64,000 nt of DNA from Euborellia annulipes (lineage: Eukaryota > Arthropoda > Insecta > Dermaptera > Anisolabididae). The stretch lies in the NCBI GenBank assembly GCA_023213315.1, contig JAKCPI010026289.1:17140-81139 (forward strand), given 5' to 3'. The translations under genes were made by a program, and so were the position numbers. Each line of letters opens with the position of its first letter. Position 1 is the first letter of the stretch. The notes beneath the pieces were generated by a model. The model saw only the letters and a program-made list of their open reading frames with translations, ran no database searches and was not told the DNA's origin. This document shows, one piece after another, positions 23,923-37,200 of the stretch.

Positions 23923-24958
23923 AGGACACATAAATAAAAATCATACGATATAACAGCATAGTTATCAACTCTTTATTCGAAACTTTAGAAAAGTATTTAA
24001 TTTAGAATTTGTTATGAAGTAAACAAAAGAGATGAGTTATATATAGATAGGTCTATTTTCTGCGAATCACTTTGCCCTGCCTGATAATAAAAGAAAATCA
24101 ATTTGGCAATCAAAATTCAAGTGAATCCTATATTCTTTTATTTTTCAGAACCTAATTAATAAGTTCCAAAATAATAAATATTAACAAAGTAATAACACCT
24201 CGATTTGGGAAGTAGACAGATTGAGGCCCCGAAGTCAATAGCAAACTAAACACAAGCACTATCACACACAACCAACCTCTTAAAAAAAAAAAGCAAAACC
24301 AAAACTGTGAGACATCCACTAACCAAACTTGGAGATTAGCAAGTCTGTGACACCGAAAACAAACTACCTCTACCATTATTTCCTAATTCACTCTTAAAAA
24401 TGGCTAAAAAATGAAAATCATCAAAATCTCAATACCAAGCTATTCAATCCGAGAAAATTTATCTTCCTATATACCAATACAAAATATAGGTATAAATCTT
24501 TTTTTTTTTTTTTAATATTATATTTAAAATTTTTGTATTTAGGCCCAGTTTCATTAGTGACAATTACCATTTTTTTAACAAATAAACTCCAGTTAAACCA
24601 AAACAAATATTTTTATGAATCATATTTAAAATATATAATAGTAGTGAGGTTTTGAATGATTCTTTAACCTTTGACAGGTTAATTCCTTGAAATAATGAAT
24701 AAATTTTTTATCAAATATTTTGAAAAGAGAGTTTTAGGTATTTTATAAATAAATTATTTATTGTTTTAAGGTTTCACTATTCTGATGATGACCTAAATAT
24801 CATGTCAAAACCGCGAAGTTTATATTTAGAATATATTATATCAAAATTGTTAAAATATATATATATCTAGTCTCTATGAAGGGGTTTAATGAATGAGGTT
24901 TTAGCAAAGAAAAGTACATTTAAATAATAAAACTATCTATTTTTCAATTATTAATACT

Positions 24959-25257
24959 CTATTATGATTATTAATATCAATCACTAAAACAGAATTAATT
25001 TGAAAAATAGATTAAAAAATCAAATTAAGAAATAAAATTGGCAATGCCCTTAGTGACATTCAGTCATTAGGCCATGCATTAGATTATATCAAATAAACCC
25101 AAAAATCTATTATGATTATTAATATCAATCACTAAAAGGGAATTAATTTGAAAAATAGATTTAAAAAATCAAATTAAGGAATAAAATAGCAATGCCCTTA
25201 ATGACATTCAGTCATTAGGCCATGCATTAGGTTATATCAGAAAACAAATAAACCCAA
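24959..25257. repeat. 149-bp direct tandem duplication
   Basis: CTATTATGATTATTAATATC starts at 24959 and again at 25108. The two copies share GCAATGCCCTTA, GACATTCAGTCATTAGGCC and ATAAACCCAAAAA with few differences. No coding frame. Confidence 0.9.
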
Positions 25258-26880
25258 AAATGATTAATTGTGATTAAAATAAATTGGTTAAATGATTATT
25301 TATTAAATGAATGGAAATTTAAAAAAAAAATCTTTCATCTACCTTGTGTTTATCTTAGAAGAGGATCACCAAGTTGCCTTCAAGTTGATATGTCACATAT
25401 TAAAAACACAAACATTTAATCACTGACACTAATAAAATATATAATTAAACAAATTATTGGCACACACGACCGTAAAATATCCGAAAACAACATAAAACGA
25501 CGAGATAGAAATATTCACGAGATTGACAACGATTGACACATGAGAAGGCGGCAGGCGAGAGGAGATCGACTGACTGAATGAATCAAATCAAAAATTAAAT
25601 TCAAACTTGAAAAGTATTTTATTTTATTTTAAGTGTTTTTTTTTTTGTAAATAATTATTTTTTTATTTTGTTTTTTGTTTTAAATATAGTCTTGAATATT
25701 TTTTTGTATAATTTTTTTGTCTTAAAATTGTGCGGGTAAATTAAAAAATTTAAAATGGCTTAAATAAGTTTTAGATTTTATTAATTATTGTCTATAAAGA
25801 ATTATTCAATTAAAATATATATTAGATTAGATAATTATATATTATCTATATTGTAAATATTTTATAAATACAAATTTGTGTGCTGTGCGACCACCACCAC
25901 ACCAGATTACCCCCCCCCCCCTAGCCTAGCTTATTAATTAAGAATAGACAATAAGTCTATTCTTCGATTTGATTATTATTTGTTAAAGCTCTTGTTTTGA
26001 ATTATTATTATTAGGGGAATTTTTAATTATAGATCACATTTTGAAATCGGCTACCAATCGATGCCGAAAAGGAACTTAAATTTAAAAAAAAAAATACTAT
26101 TTTGATCAAATTTGAATTTGCAATTTTTTATAAGCTTACTATTGTTAACTATTTCGGGTACTTCCTCAAAAAATCTTCACAAATTACAAAAAAATAATCT
26201 TTATTACTCACAACACAACAAATTACACCTTCGTTACATAAAATCAATAAACCAACTCCAAAACAAAAGTCTCAACAATCCCTCTATTATCCACCTCCCT
26301 TATACCGTGACTCACCTCTCTCTCTTCTTACACTATTATTATTTTGGGAAAGGGGAATTGGTAATCATATTATTTTTTTTTAATATCTATTTGCCTTTAA
26401 CTAATAATCACCTCATTGCAAAACCCAAATCGTTAATCAAGAGCTGGCTCAATTTCCTGATTGGATCCAGTTACATTTAATTTAAGGATTCACTATATTC
26501 AGATATCTAATAATTTTTATGGATTCTGAGAGTACGAAGAGTTATAATTTTACAAAAATGAGACCTATATATGAAATTGTTTCAATTAAAATTTCCTCTA
26601 GATCAAATATTAAATTGAAGAAAAAATTAATTATAGGCTATACCTAAATATTTTTTTCAATTTTTTTTTTTTTTTTTTTGTGAACGTCTAGGTAATTAAA
26701 AATCCAGAAAACAAATACCTAATTAAAAATTTTAAAGATATAATTAAAAAAATATTAAGTGGGTTTTTGAAAAAAGAGAAAAAAAAGAGATGGGAAATAC
26801 TTGCAAAAAAAATGTTAATCAATGTGGAAGGGAAAAATGTTGGCAAATAAATTTTTGGCAATTTTAGTTTTTTTATCTTA
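25258..26880. other. AT-rich intergenic DNA
   Basis: A small GC-richer patch at 25545-25585 has, on the minus strand, CATTCAGTCAGTCGATC followed by GCCTGCCGCC, vaguely initiator-like. The long frame at 26112-26480 lacks an ATG start and was not accepted. Confidence 0.45.
25874..25912 (+). mobile_element. HINE-like 3' terminus remnant
   Basis: TTTGTGTGCTGTGCGACCAC and CACACCAGATTA match the last strand of the 3' hairpin, followed by a C run. Confidence 0.45.
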
Positions 26881-27384
26881 AAAAATATTTTTACACATGG
26901 TAACCATTTCTTCTATCCTTACTATGAAGTTCAAGAGTAAAGTGGTCTTCATAAAATTCCAATGGGAAAATGTGAATATAAATTTTAAAGAGCATCTAAA
27001 AAATAATTGATTTTTGAATTTTAAACAAAATCGTTGAGGCGAATTTTGAGAAAATCGAAAAAAAAAAAACAACTGAAAAGCTACATCAGTAAAACTTGCA
27101 CTTTTTGGCCGATTTTGAATAAAAGATTATTTTCACGCTCCAGGGGGGGGGGGTGCCTAAATTAAATATAAAATTCCAACATCGTAGCTCAATTCTTTCA
27201 TGCTTAAAATTGAACACAGACACACATTGAGATAGATAGACTCACAGACAGTCAGATAGGACACACAGACAGACAATGTCGCGAAAAACACTTTTTTGGT
27301 TCAGGGGACCTCGACATCGAATTTTGACATGAATCCAAAACTTTCTCTCTTTATATATTAACATATATAGAGGTAAGAAAAAGT
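26881..27384 (-). mobile_element. HINE-like element, minus strand, 3' hairpin missing
   Basis: CATGGTAACCATTTCTTC, AATAATTGATTTTTGAATTT, ACGCTCCAGGGGGG, a GACA-rich tract (ACAGACAGACAATGTCGCG) and a decayed GGTAAGAAAAAGT end. A separate plus-strand hairpin fragment lies 170 bases on. Confidence 0.7.
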
Positions 27385-27556
27385 AAAAATTGGCTGCCAG
27401 TCTCTGCTTTTGTAACCCTTTCTTGATACAAAAAATTTTTCTAATTCTTATGAAATTTTATATTATTTAAGAATCTCTTTTGGGTATAAAATATCCATAT
27501 ATGAATTTTGAAAAATAACTATAGTTTATTTCAAGTTTAAAAATTAGGAGCTATGG

Positions 27557-27670
27557 GAAACTAAAAATATCACGACACAAAAAAATTTGATGTGACAAAC
27601 CCTTTACAAAACTTTCGATTACCGAAAGAAAGAGAAAGTTGTGTGCTGTGCGACCAGTCACACCAGATTT
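27557..27670 (+). mobile_element. HINE-like 3' hairpin fragment
   Basis: GGGAAACTAAAAATATCACG, AAATTTGATGTGACAA, ACTTTCGATTACCG, GAGAAAGTTGTGTGCTGTGC and GTCACACCAGATTTTTT. Only the 3' end of the family is present. Confidence 0.7.
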
Positions 27671-28094
27671 TTTCCAGCAAAGTTTTATTATTCTTTTAAT
27701 AGAGCTGACTTTTTAATTATAAAAAGGAAGTTCACTACTACCAATTACTAAGTTACTTAATTAACAAAAAAACTAAATGAGAAAATATCATGAAATGGGG
27801 ATTCACAAGTTAACAAGATTTAAATATGGCCTTTAAAATAATTATCAGAATTCAATTAAATGAATTATTCATTATTTAAATGGTATTCTAACAAGTAATC
27901 GCAAGTGAAAATCGCATAGTCAATAAGTTGCAATTAATTTGTTTTTGAGTTCTAAGCAAAAAACCCAACCAATTATATTGTTATTTAAAAAAAAAAGTCT
28001 ATAAGATTTTAATGTAAATTATTATTGTGAACATAATAATAAAAAATTTATTCAATTCTAGACCCACCTATCCTCGAGATTTCGATTGCTTGAG

Positions 28095-28345
28095 ATAATC
28101 TGCCAGCCTGGCAATCCTTATAATTGACAGGTTTATTAAAAAATCCCATGTTCGAATCCCAAGGAAAAAAGTTCCTCTAAAAATGGGGGAACTCGAGTTC
28201 GAGTCCAGTTTGCCACAAATAATTATGCCGAAGTCACCTCCTAGGGTAGGAAAGTGTGAGAAAAGATCATTCCACAGTCACAATTTGAGGTAGCCTTATA
28301 AATGGGGATGACTCCAACTTAGTTAATCCAGGCCTTGCTGAGAGG
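28095..28345 (+). repeat. Possible tRNA-derived repeat
   Basis: CATGTTCGAATCCCAAGG and GAACTCGAGTTCGAGTCC are B-box-like. A-box-like TTGCTTGAGATAATCTGCC lies ahead. It resembles a decayed SINE with a head unlike families A and B. Confidence 0.35.
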
Positions 28346-28716
28346 TGGGAAGTGGGAAGGAGCAGCTATCTCATAAAATTCAACTCATCAAGCATTTTTT
28401 AATTATATACCTTCTTCAGCAAAACTACTTAAGGTGCGCGTCTCGAGGTGCTGATTTTGAGAGGTTCCTATTTTCTTTCTCAAATGTTAAAGTCAATATT
28501 TCCTATTTAAATTTTTATTCTGGGCCAAATTACCTTAAAATTTACTTTTATTTTAGAAAATATATAGGGCTACGAATTTCGTTTTTCAGTATTATAATAG
28601 TAAAATCTGTGGAATAATAACTTTGAAATCTTCTAGGCCTATTTAATTTAGAAAAAAAATGCTTTTGACGATAACAAATGTATTTATTAATATAATCAAT
28701 CAATGGAATGTAATTA

Positions 28717-29260
28717 TTAATATATTTTTTATTCTTCATACGTTTTAATTTTATTTTTTAATAAAGTATTATTATTTGTATAAAAAATAAGTTTTTGTAA
28801 CAAGAGTGAACAAGAGAATAGAATAGTAAAGGAGTGTGTTGGCACCAAAAATAAAAATAAAAATAACCTCCTCTCTGATTTTGATCTCCGGGTATTTATC
28901 ATTGGAAATCTATCATATAATTCAAGAGGAATATATATGAATCTTAGGCTGATTAGTGCTGCGACCCTGTGGAGACTTTTAGAATTATAAGTATAATTTT
29001 TAAAGTTTCCACAAGAGTGCAGCACAAATCAGATATTTTATTCAATTATAAAGATTTTCTTATATAATTTATATGATAAATTTCCAATGATCCGGAGATC
29101 AAAAACAGAGAGGAGGTATTTTTTTTTTTTTTGCGCCAACACACTCCTTCACTATTCTATTCTCCTGTTCACTCCTGTTACAAAGACCATAATTATTAAT
29201 ACAAATTTATTATTAAAAAATAAAATTTAAAAAAAAAGTATGAAGAATATTTATTATTAA
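28717..29260. repeat. Large palindromic element, about 540 bp
   Basis: Left arm: ATTCTTCATACG, GTAACAAGAGTGAAC, GAATAGAATAGTAAAGGAGT, GTGTTGGC, CCTCCTCTCTG, GATCTCCGG. The right arm carries all of these inverted in reverse order, ending GTATGAAGAAT. The frame of 98 codons on the minus strand here is an arm product. Confidence 0.85.
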
Positions 29261-29396
29261 TTGAAAATCATTATATAAAAATATTAACAATTAATGAATC
29301 AAATTTGTTATATATAGTCTTATAGTCAAAATACATTTAAAAATATTATATTTTCTAAATTAAGTACAAATTTCAAGATTTACACAGATTAGGCTC

Positions 29397-29856
29397 TACT
29401 ACTATTATAATACTTCTTCTGTCCTCGCCCCATCCTCCCCCCCCCCATTCCTATCATGCATTTTTGCGACCGGAAGAAATAAGACAAGCCGGCCCGTCTC
29501 ACGGTCTGACGCCTGTTGAAAAGAGGAAGGAAGAGACAGACATACAAATAAATTTGGAATGGGTACATAAGGTCTGAAGACCTATAATGACCAGTGGTCA
29601 CATGCAGCCAAGAAGAAAATAAAAACAAAAGGAGAAGCATAAAAGGAGGAACTCAACTGCGGGAACTGAGAAGATGCCTGTTGAGATTAGACTTGAAAGT
29701 CTGAAGATTGTAGGTTTTGGGGAAGATAGACGCAGGGAGCTTGTTCCAATCACGGGAGGTCATGGGGGACAAAGGAAGAATGGAATTGACTAGTTCTGTT
29801 AGTCGTGATCTGAACAGTATAAGAATGCTGGGACGATGCCTCTCTTGTGCTTACAC
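29397..29856 (-). pseudogene. 5'-truncated LINE copy of the same family, minus strand, with frameshift
   Basis: Read on the minus strand from 29856, this matches the plus-strand LINE end at 50200 closely through the stop (complement of 29653-29655) and into the 3' UTR. It has five C where the other has four, near 29764, which breaks the reading frame. Its 3' UTR continues beyond the point where the other copy enters poly-A, so the two ended differently or this one is joined to other sequence. Confidence 0.75.
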
Positions 29857-29879
29857 TTCAATGAAAAAAAAAAAAAAAA

Positions 29880-30904
29880 ATGTCTGGCTATATTTGCACT
29901 ATAATTTGGAGCAATGATGATGTGAAATCTAATATCAGATAAAAAATTGAAAAAATAAAATTTATATTTTGTTACTGACCAACAGACGCGTTATTTCTAA
30001 AAACAAGAAATAAAATAAATTTTGGAAAATAGAGAAACGTCGGCAGAAATTTGTAATTTTATTTTCATTGATCTTATTAGATATCTAGAGTCAAATTAAT
30101 TTATTAAACAATAAATGAAAGGAGCAGGCAATCAGCTATCAATCTATTATTTAAATCCAACAGCCACTTTATTTCTTCAAATTTAAATTTATGCAGACAA
30201 GTCAAATGAAATAAAAATTTTATTTATTTCTGCTATTGGCGTTTCTCTTCATTGAGATAGTCCAAAGTCAAATAGGCTTTATATTATAATTGTGGGAATT
30301 TTTTACTAAATAACAAATTAATATTATTGTTGACCAGAAGAAAAAAATAAATAAAATTTTCATTTATTTAACTGACTCCTTATCCCTATTATTCTAATCT
30401 AATTTTTTAAATTAAAAAAAGAGACGAAAGAGAAATTAGCAATTTTTATAATTGGAGGTTTATTTCTTTTAAATTGCATGAAGTTTAAGAGAGTAATTTG
30501 TATGTTTCAGGCCTGATGATGGTCCTTTTCGGACCGAAACTGTGAGCATGTGCACACAACAGTTGTCTGGCAATAAAATTCCTGTATAATAAAATTAAAT
30601 ACTTTGTTTTAATTATCGTGAATTCCCTCATGCGAATTTAAAATATGGCCTAAACCTACAATTAAAAAATTGCTAATTTTTTAAGTTTGAAAAGAAAAAT
30701 AATTGAAATTGAATAATTTTGAGTCGTAGTAGTTATGCTTACACTAATATTTTTGTTCATCATATACCCAGTATATAATTATACCTATAATTAATTGTTT
30801 TTATTTCACTATTAAAAATAAAAATAAATATAAAAAAGAAAAAATAAAAAGTAAAGAGCTTTAGAGAGGCAAGGTCGTTACGGGATCGGTTATTTCAACT
30901 ACGT
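29880..30904. other. Intergenic DNA upstream of the GMC gene
   Basis: Contains GATGATGGTCC with TTTTCGGACCGAAACTG near 30505, a foldback remnant. Promoter elements for the GMC gene could lie here but none is distinctive. Confidence 0.45.
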
Positions 30905-31223
30905 ATGGCCATGAAGCTCAAAATGCTAAATGAAGTTAGTGAGTAAATATGAACGATTAGAACTAGTCTGAAATAGAGAGAGAGATGCTCGATCTATGGT
31001 GTAATATTTGTGCCAATTGCCAATTCACCTCGATTTCATCTCATAATTATCATCATATTAGTATAAAGTGGAATAGAAGTGAAAAAAAAAACCTTGAAAT
31101 TTAAAAAGTTAAATTTGAATATCATGTAAAGGGTTAATTATTGAAAGTAACTAGCTTGCTTAATATCATATTGATAATATTAATAGATGAATTTTTTTTA
31201 TATTTTTAGCTATCTACAACAAA
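30905..31223 (+). other. Possible upstream exon and 5' UTR of the GMC gene
   Basis: A good 3' splice site (T-rich tract then AG at 31208-31209) lies 14 bases before the ATG at 31224, so an upstream exon exists. One candidate starts at the ATG at 30905 and ends at a GTGAGT donor at 30939. Joining 30905-30938 to 31210 keeps the frame with the main ATG and would add 16 residues. The true first exon may instead be non-coding and elsewhere. Confidence 0.35.
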
Positions 31224-34200
31224 ATGTCTTCGTCGGGGACTTCGATGGCTCTTGGGCCTCAAGCGGAAATGCTCTTATCGGAAATTGGCCAATGTCCTTC
31301 TCATCTCGTGAATCTTACAGCTCTATTCATGGCCCTGGTCTCGTTGGCAGTAATGCGAACATCTCAAAAACCATCACCACCTCCGCCACCGAATCTGGAC
31401 CAGCTACACGGAAGTCAATTTGATTTTGTTATAATTGGGGGTGGAACTGCCGGATGTGTCCTCGCTAGAAGATTAAGTGAAATACCGGAATGGAAGGTAC
31501 TTTAAAGCAAAGAGATATTACTATCAGGAAACAAGAAGCTTCAACCCTTATTGAGGCTAGAATTCAAAAGTAGGAATGCTGTGGGTTGCCTATTAGGATA
31601 ATCGGCAGGCAAATATTTATTAATAACAATGATTTCAATAATTTGAATTTAGAAAAAAGTCATAAACTAATGCACTCTGAACTAAAAGCTGAGGAATAAA
31701 GGATTTATTAAAACAAATATTACATTTTTTTAGGGTAATAAAGAGAAAAAATGGTAATAATATGAGGATAAGGAGTCAAGGAAAAAATAAAATACTATTT
31801 TGTCGACGTTTCAAGTGTCGATAGCACACTCCACCAGCACAAAATTATTTTAAAATTGTCAGGTTAGTTGATATGGCAGTGTAGCAACGTTTTTATCAAT
31901 CTAAATTCTCTTGAAAAATTCTCTTTACTGTTTGGAGGTCGGATGGTTTTTAATACTAACAAAATAAAGTTCCTCTGTTTGAAATAGTTGGTGCTTTTCA
32001 AACAACGCCCTTTAGTTAATTGGATCCGTCTTCGGCTTCGTCCTAATTTCAATCTCTCTCTCAGAGCATAAATAAATGCACTGAAATGTCTCCGGGAAAT
32101 TGTAAAGCATTCAGAGGATTTTCTTTTTGGGTGCCCTTTCAACATTTTCATCACAGTCATTGCTAGGTTATCATTGATCTTTGTTGGCATCAAATTTTAA
32201 ATGTGGAAATATTAAAAACAAGTTTTTCATTTAATTTTTTTTTAGGTCCTGTTGTTAGAGGCTGGACCAATACCCGGGATAGCATTAAATATGCCTGGCG
32301 CCCCTCGTACTACTACACCTTCGCCTCTCGATTGGAACTATCGGTCTCAAGTTGAACAACGCAACTGTGCAGGCAGAGGATGCAGTTGGGAAGCCGGAAG
32401 GGCTCTGGGGGGTACTACTAATATTGGAGATATGATGTATAATCGGGGACAAAGGCAAGATTTCGATCGTTGGTCTGCGCTAGGTAATAATTAAAAAAAC
32501 AATGCTGCTAATCTGTAAATATCTTTTCAAGTCATATTTATGACAAATTTTTAAAAAGCTTCCAATTAATATTAATAAATAAAAAAAGTGCAGTGTAATA
32601 ATTTGTATGATCTTACAATAGATCCAGGAAAAAAATATTTTCTTCATAATTATTTATTAGAAAATATAATTTATTCATGATTAGTGTTTATATTTTTGCA
32701 GGTAATGATCAATGGCAATTTAACATGACTTTGAATTATTACAAAAAATCGGAGAACTTTTCCGGAGACGCTCGAGCTGATCCTATTTACCGATCAAATG
32801 CAGGCTTACTTCCGATACAAAAATTACCTTTTCAAGATGTTAACGTCAGGGCTTTATTACATGCCTTCAAGGAGCTAGGTAATTATGAATTGGCTGATAA
32901 TTTTAAGAATTTAATCCTACAATTAAGTTGAAATAAACAACACTATTAAGAACTTGGTAATTAGCCGAAACTAATAAAGGATAATTAATATTTATCCTCA
33001 AAATAATTTCAGGTGAGAATGAAACAGACCTGAATGGAGCCCAGAGAAGAGGAGTTATGAGAGCTCAAGTGGTTGCAAATCAAGGACAACGAGTAACAAC
33101 ATCACAAGCCTATCTGGACCAACAATGGCTTCAAACTCACCCCAATCTTACTGTTCAGGTATAACAATTTTCTAATTAGGCTATAATTAAAATGAAAAGA
33201 ACAGAAGAAATTATTACTGCTTATGATCACCCATTATTGCAAATTTTTTGGATGGTCTAATGCCTGCTTTAAAATAATGTTAAGTGACACTAAGCACCTG
33301 AAATGCTGATCGATCAAAGGGTTTTATTACTTTTTTTTTTTTGCATTCTACGTTAAATAAATTTATTACCGCAAATTTTCATAGAGACTTTAATGTATTG
33401 TGAAAGGGAAAGAAGAGAAGATTCAATTTCCTTGGCTAAGAAATATTTTTAAATACATTTTTTTAGACGGATGTACACGTGATTCGGCTTCTGATCAATC
33501 CTGTGACAAATACCACCTATGGAGTAGAATTTCGACCAACAGCTGATACTGACCTATCTAAAGCCAGAAGATATATAGTATATGCGGATAAAGAAGTCAT
33601 TCTTTCTGCCGGAGCTCTACATTCACCACAGATTCTTATGCTTTCAGGTATATATAAATTTATCAATACTATTTGCGAGAGGATGTGGCGTGCCAAGTTG
33701 TTTAAATCAAGGAAGGTATGGTATGCTTGTTTCTTGGCAATGAGAAAAATAACTTTTAGAGTGTTTTCTCCGAATATTTCGAAGGCATTTATTAGCACTT
33801 CTTCATCAGCGGCTGTTACAAAAGAAAAAATAATAATTAGAGTGAGTTTAATTTAAGCAAATTGAAATATAAAAATTTTTTAAAATAATAATATTATCAT
33901 ACCTCACTCTAATAATACCACATACAAGTTATAATTTCAGGAGCGAAATGTTAGATTGGCAGGTCTATGCATTACAACCAGCTGTCTCGAGCAATAAGGC
34001 GTCAATGAAAAATAAATATTATTTGTAGGAACCGACCGAATATTCGGTTTCGGTTACGGTTTAGGCCAGTTTCGGCCAAAAATCATGGCGGGAGTTTCGG
34101 TTTGCCAAAAAGTGGCCGAACCTTTCGGCCGGCCGAAACCAGAGTCTGAAAAAAATGGGATGAGACTCGCATGCAAAAAAAAAAAGGTCAAATAATTTGC

Positions 34201-37200
34201 TCTTGAGGGAGAAAAAAATTTTAGTCTCCCTAAAAAAAAGGTAAAATGATTTTCACGGGAGGGAAAAAAAAAATTAAAAAAAAAAAAAAAAGTAAAATGA
34301 AAAAAAAATTTTTATAGGAAATACAAGTTTCGGTTTCGGTTACGGTTTCGGCCGAAACTAAGGTTGAGGCCGAATATTAGGTTTCGGTTTCGGTTTCGGC
34401 TGAAAATCTTGTTTCGGTCGGACCCTAATTATTTGTTCAATTGAGGTTTGAAAATAAAAATAAATAAATAAATTCTTAGGCCTACATATAAGGAAAATGA
34501 GAGTTTATGATCTAATTTCATTTTATTTAATTGAAATGTTGGTATTCTATAGTTGTAATAAAGTAAATATTTAAAACAAATTTTTTTCAAGTGTAATTAA
34601 AAATAAATTTTGCCCACGGGGCGTGGTGTAGAGGTTAGCGTGCTAACCTCATATACCAAACGTCGCGGGTTCGGACCCCAGGCAGTCCGATGATTTTATT
34701 TAAGCCATCTGGATACCAGATGGCTTAAATAAAAATGCCTGGACCCTAATATATATAAATTCATAAATAACGGTTATCGTAAATGTCTTATATGGCCTGA
34801 GCTGCCGAAAAGACAGTGTGAATGTGTGTGTGAGTGTGAGTGTGAATGAGAAAAAAGTGTGAATGTTTAAAAAAAAAAAAAAAAAATAATAAATAAATTT
34901 TTGAAATAAATAAAATATCAATAGGAGCTGAACTTGATTCGATTAAGGGGTACAGTGAGAAACAATATCAAGTCCCACCCATGCGTTTTCTATTTGTGAT
35001 TATTTCATTGTTTTTAAAAAAAAAAATATTAGCCTCATATATTACTTTCTCTTACCTATGTATATATGTAATATATATATAGAGAGAAAGTATTGGATTC
35101 ATGTCAAAAATTCGATGTCGAGATTTTGATGGATCTTCACGTTTTGAGGTCCCCTGAATCCAAAAAAGTGGTTTTCGCGACATGGTCTGTCTGTCTGTGT
35201 GTCTGTGTGTCTGTGTGTCTGTCTGTCTGTGATAGATAGGAGAAATGGTTGCCATGGTATCAAAATATAAATATTTTCCCATACTTATAAATTTTACATC
35301 TTGAATTCAATTGTACCCTACTGAAGGAAACTAAATACATGTCGACACAAAAAATCTGGTGTGACAAGCACAGTGCACAACTTTCGATTACCGAAGGTAA
35401 GAGAAGTTGTGTGCTGTGCGCCAGTCACACCAGATTTTTTTTTAATAGAAACTTTCATGGTTCAAACCTAAAAAATTTACAAACAAGATTTTCATTATTT
35501 TTTTTATAAAAACAATAGGGACCGACCGAATATTCGGTTTCGGTTACGGTTTCGGCCAGTTTCGGCCAAAAATCATGGTTTCGGCCGTAGTTTCGGTTTC
35601 GGCCAAAAAGTGGCCGAACCTTTCGGCCGGCCGAAACTTAAGTCTTAAAAAAAAATTAGGTGTTGGCTGTGTCTTCTACATATAAGGAAAATGAGAGTTT
35701 ATGATCTAATTTCATTTTATTTAATTGAAATGTTGGTATTCTATAGTTGTAATAAAGTAAATATTTAAAACAAATTTTTTTCAAGTGTAATTAAAAATAA
35801 ATTTTGAAATAAATAAAATATCAATAGGAGCTGAACTTGATTCGATTAAAGGTACAGTGAGAAACAATATCAAGTCCCACCCATGCGTTTTCTATTTGTG
35901 ATTATTTCATTGTTTATTTAAAAAAAATATTAGCCTATATATTTTTTAATAGAAACTTTCATGGTTCAAACCTAAAAAATTTACAAACAAGATTTTCATT
36001 ATTTTTTTTTATAAAAACAATGAAATAATCACAAGTAGAAAACGCATGGGCGGGATTAATATTGTCCCTCACTGTACGCTTATATAAAATAAAAAAGTTT
36101 AAAAAGAAACCATGTAATACAATATCTTCGCCAAAATTGGAGGGCTGAATGGCTCCATGCCACAGCCGGAAATGACAAAAAAAAGCGTCTAATAGTGTTT
36201 GTTTTGGAAATTACGCGCTTTAAAACAATTAAATGGATTATTTATTTATATAAACCGGAACCATAATTCAAAAATTAATTTTAATGATTTAAAATAATAA
36301 AAGAAGTAATTCTTTTTAGCAAACAAACTAATTAATGAAAATTAAAGCCTTTTACGAGAACGCCTGGCCGTTCTGCAATCAAATATAAAGCGGAGTTTAA
36401 CTGGTTGCGTTCTTCAATATTGCAGGCATTGGGCCGCGTGAGTTTCTCACTCCATTGAACATTCGAGTGTTAAACGATTTAGCCGTTGGCTATAATCTTC
36501 AAGATCATGTTACGGCACCTGGACTGTCATTCAGGCTCACCAGGACTTCACAGACACCCACTCAACAAGAAATTATTCAAGATATTAGTCAATTTGTCTC
36601 TAACCAGACTGGGCCTTTAAGTGCCAACGGAATTCGGTAAATTTCTTTTATATTAAATTCGTGTAGAAGATTGATTAATATATTATTAAAATGGATTTGA
36701 CTGGGACTATTATTTAATATTTTCAAAACTCCTAATGAAATATACAGTTTTAACATTAAAAAAATATGAGAGATATTTTTTTTTCTCGCCTTTGTTTAGA
36801 ACATGGCTGCCACCCACATGAATTTTCAAAAGTGGCTATTAAATTTATTTAAAAAAAAAATTTTATACAGGAGAAGGAACAAGGAGTTTTTCAAATTTTT
36901 ATCTCCTATATTTATCTTCTTTTTTTAAGATGCCCCTGGCTAGAAACTCATTTTAGGCCATTCTAGGCGAGATGCCATATATCTCTTCTAGAAAAATTAG
37001 TTCAGTTTTACTTGCTTGAAGGTAGGCAACCGAAATGATTAACTAATTAATGAATTTTTCTATTAATTGCTCTTGAGTTCTCATTCAAATATAATTGTAA
37101 AGCCCATCCCGCTAAAAATTAACAAATAAGCATGTTAGAGGACCTTTAGAGCAATTAATCGAAAAATCATTTTACTTTTAGAATTTCGAATATCTAACTC

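Larger units (their letters stand above)
22756..24958. other. AT-rich intergenic DNA
   Basis: Beyond the degraded SINE-B and MITE at 23596-23922, only short chance frames were seen. A GATGATGACC motif near 24785 may be a foldback remnant. Confidence 0.5.
34026..36076. repeat. Partial segmental duplication in GMC intron 5
   Basis: Copy 1 (34484-35515) and copy 2 (35677-36076) share CTACATATAAGGAAAATGAG, TTGGTATTCTATAGTTG and ATCAATAGGAGCTGAACTTG, followed by the same Tc1-like MITE. Each is preceded by a TTTCGG hAT-like element. Copy 1 alone has the SINE and HINE-like insertions. Confidence 0.88.

Noticed and set aside
24959..25257. CRISPR-like direct repeats
   Set aside because: Only two 149-bp units, contiguous and without spacers; a tandem duplication.
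26112..26480. 122-codon plus-strand frame with a signal-peptide-like start
   Set aside because: It begins at TTG, no ATG fits, the composition matches AT-rich noise, and no splice or polyadenylation context supports it.
28729..29025. 98-codon minus-strand frame
   Set aside because: It is an arm of the 540-bp palindrome.
31864..32193. 109-codon minus-strand frame inside GMC intron 1
   Set aside because: It overlaps decayed foldback text (AATGCACTGAAATG) and has no recognised domain.
33648..36425. Extra exon in GMC intron 5
   Set aside because: The 2.8-kb intron is filled with repeats, and the flanking exons join perfectly inside signature 2 (SG|IG).
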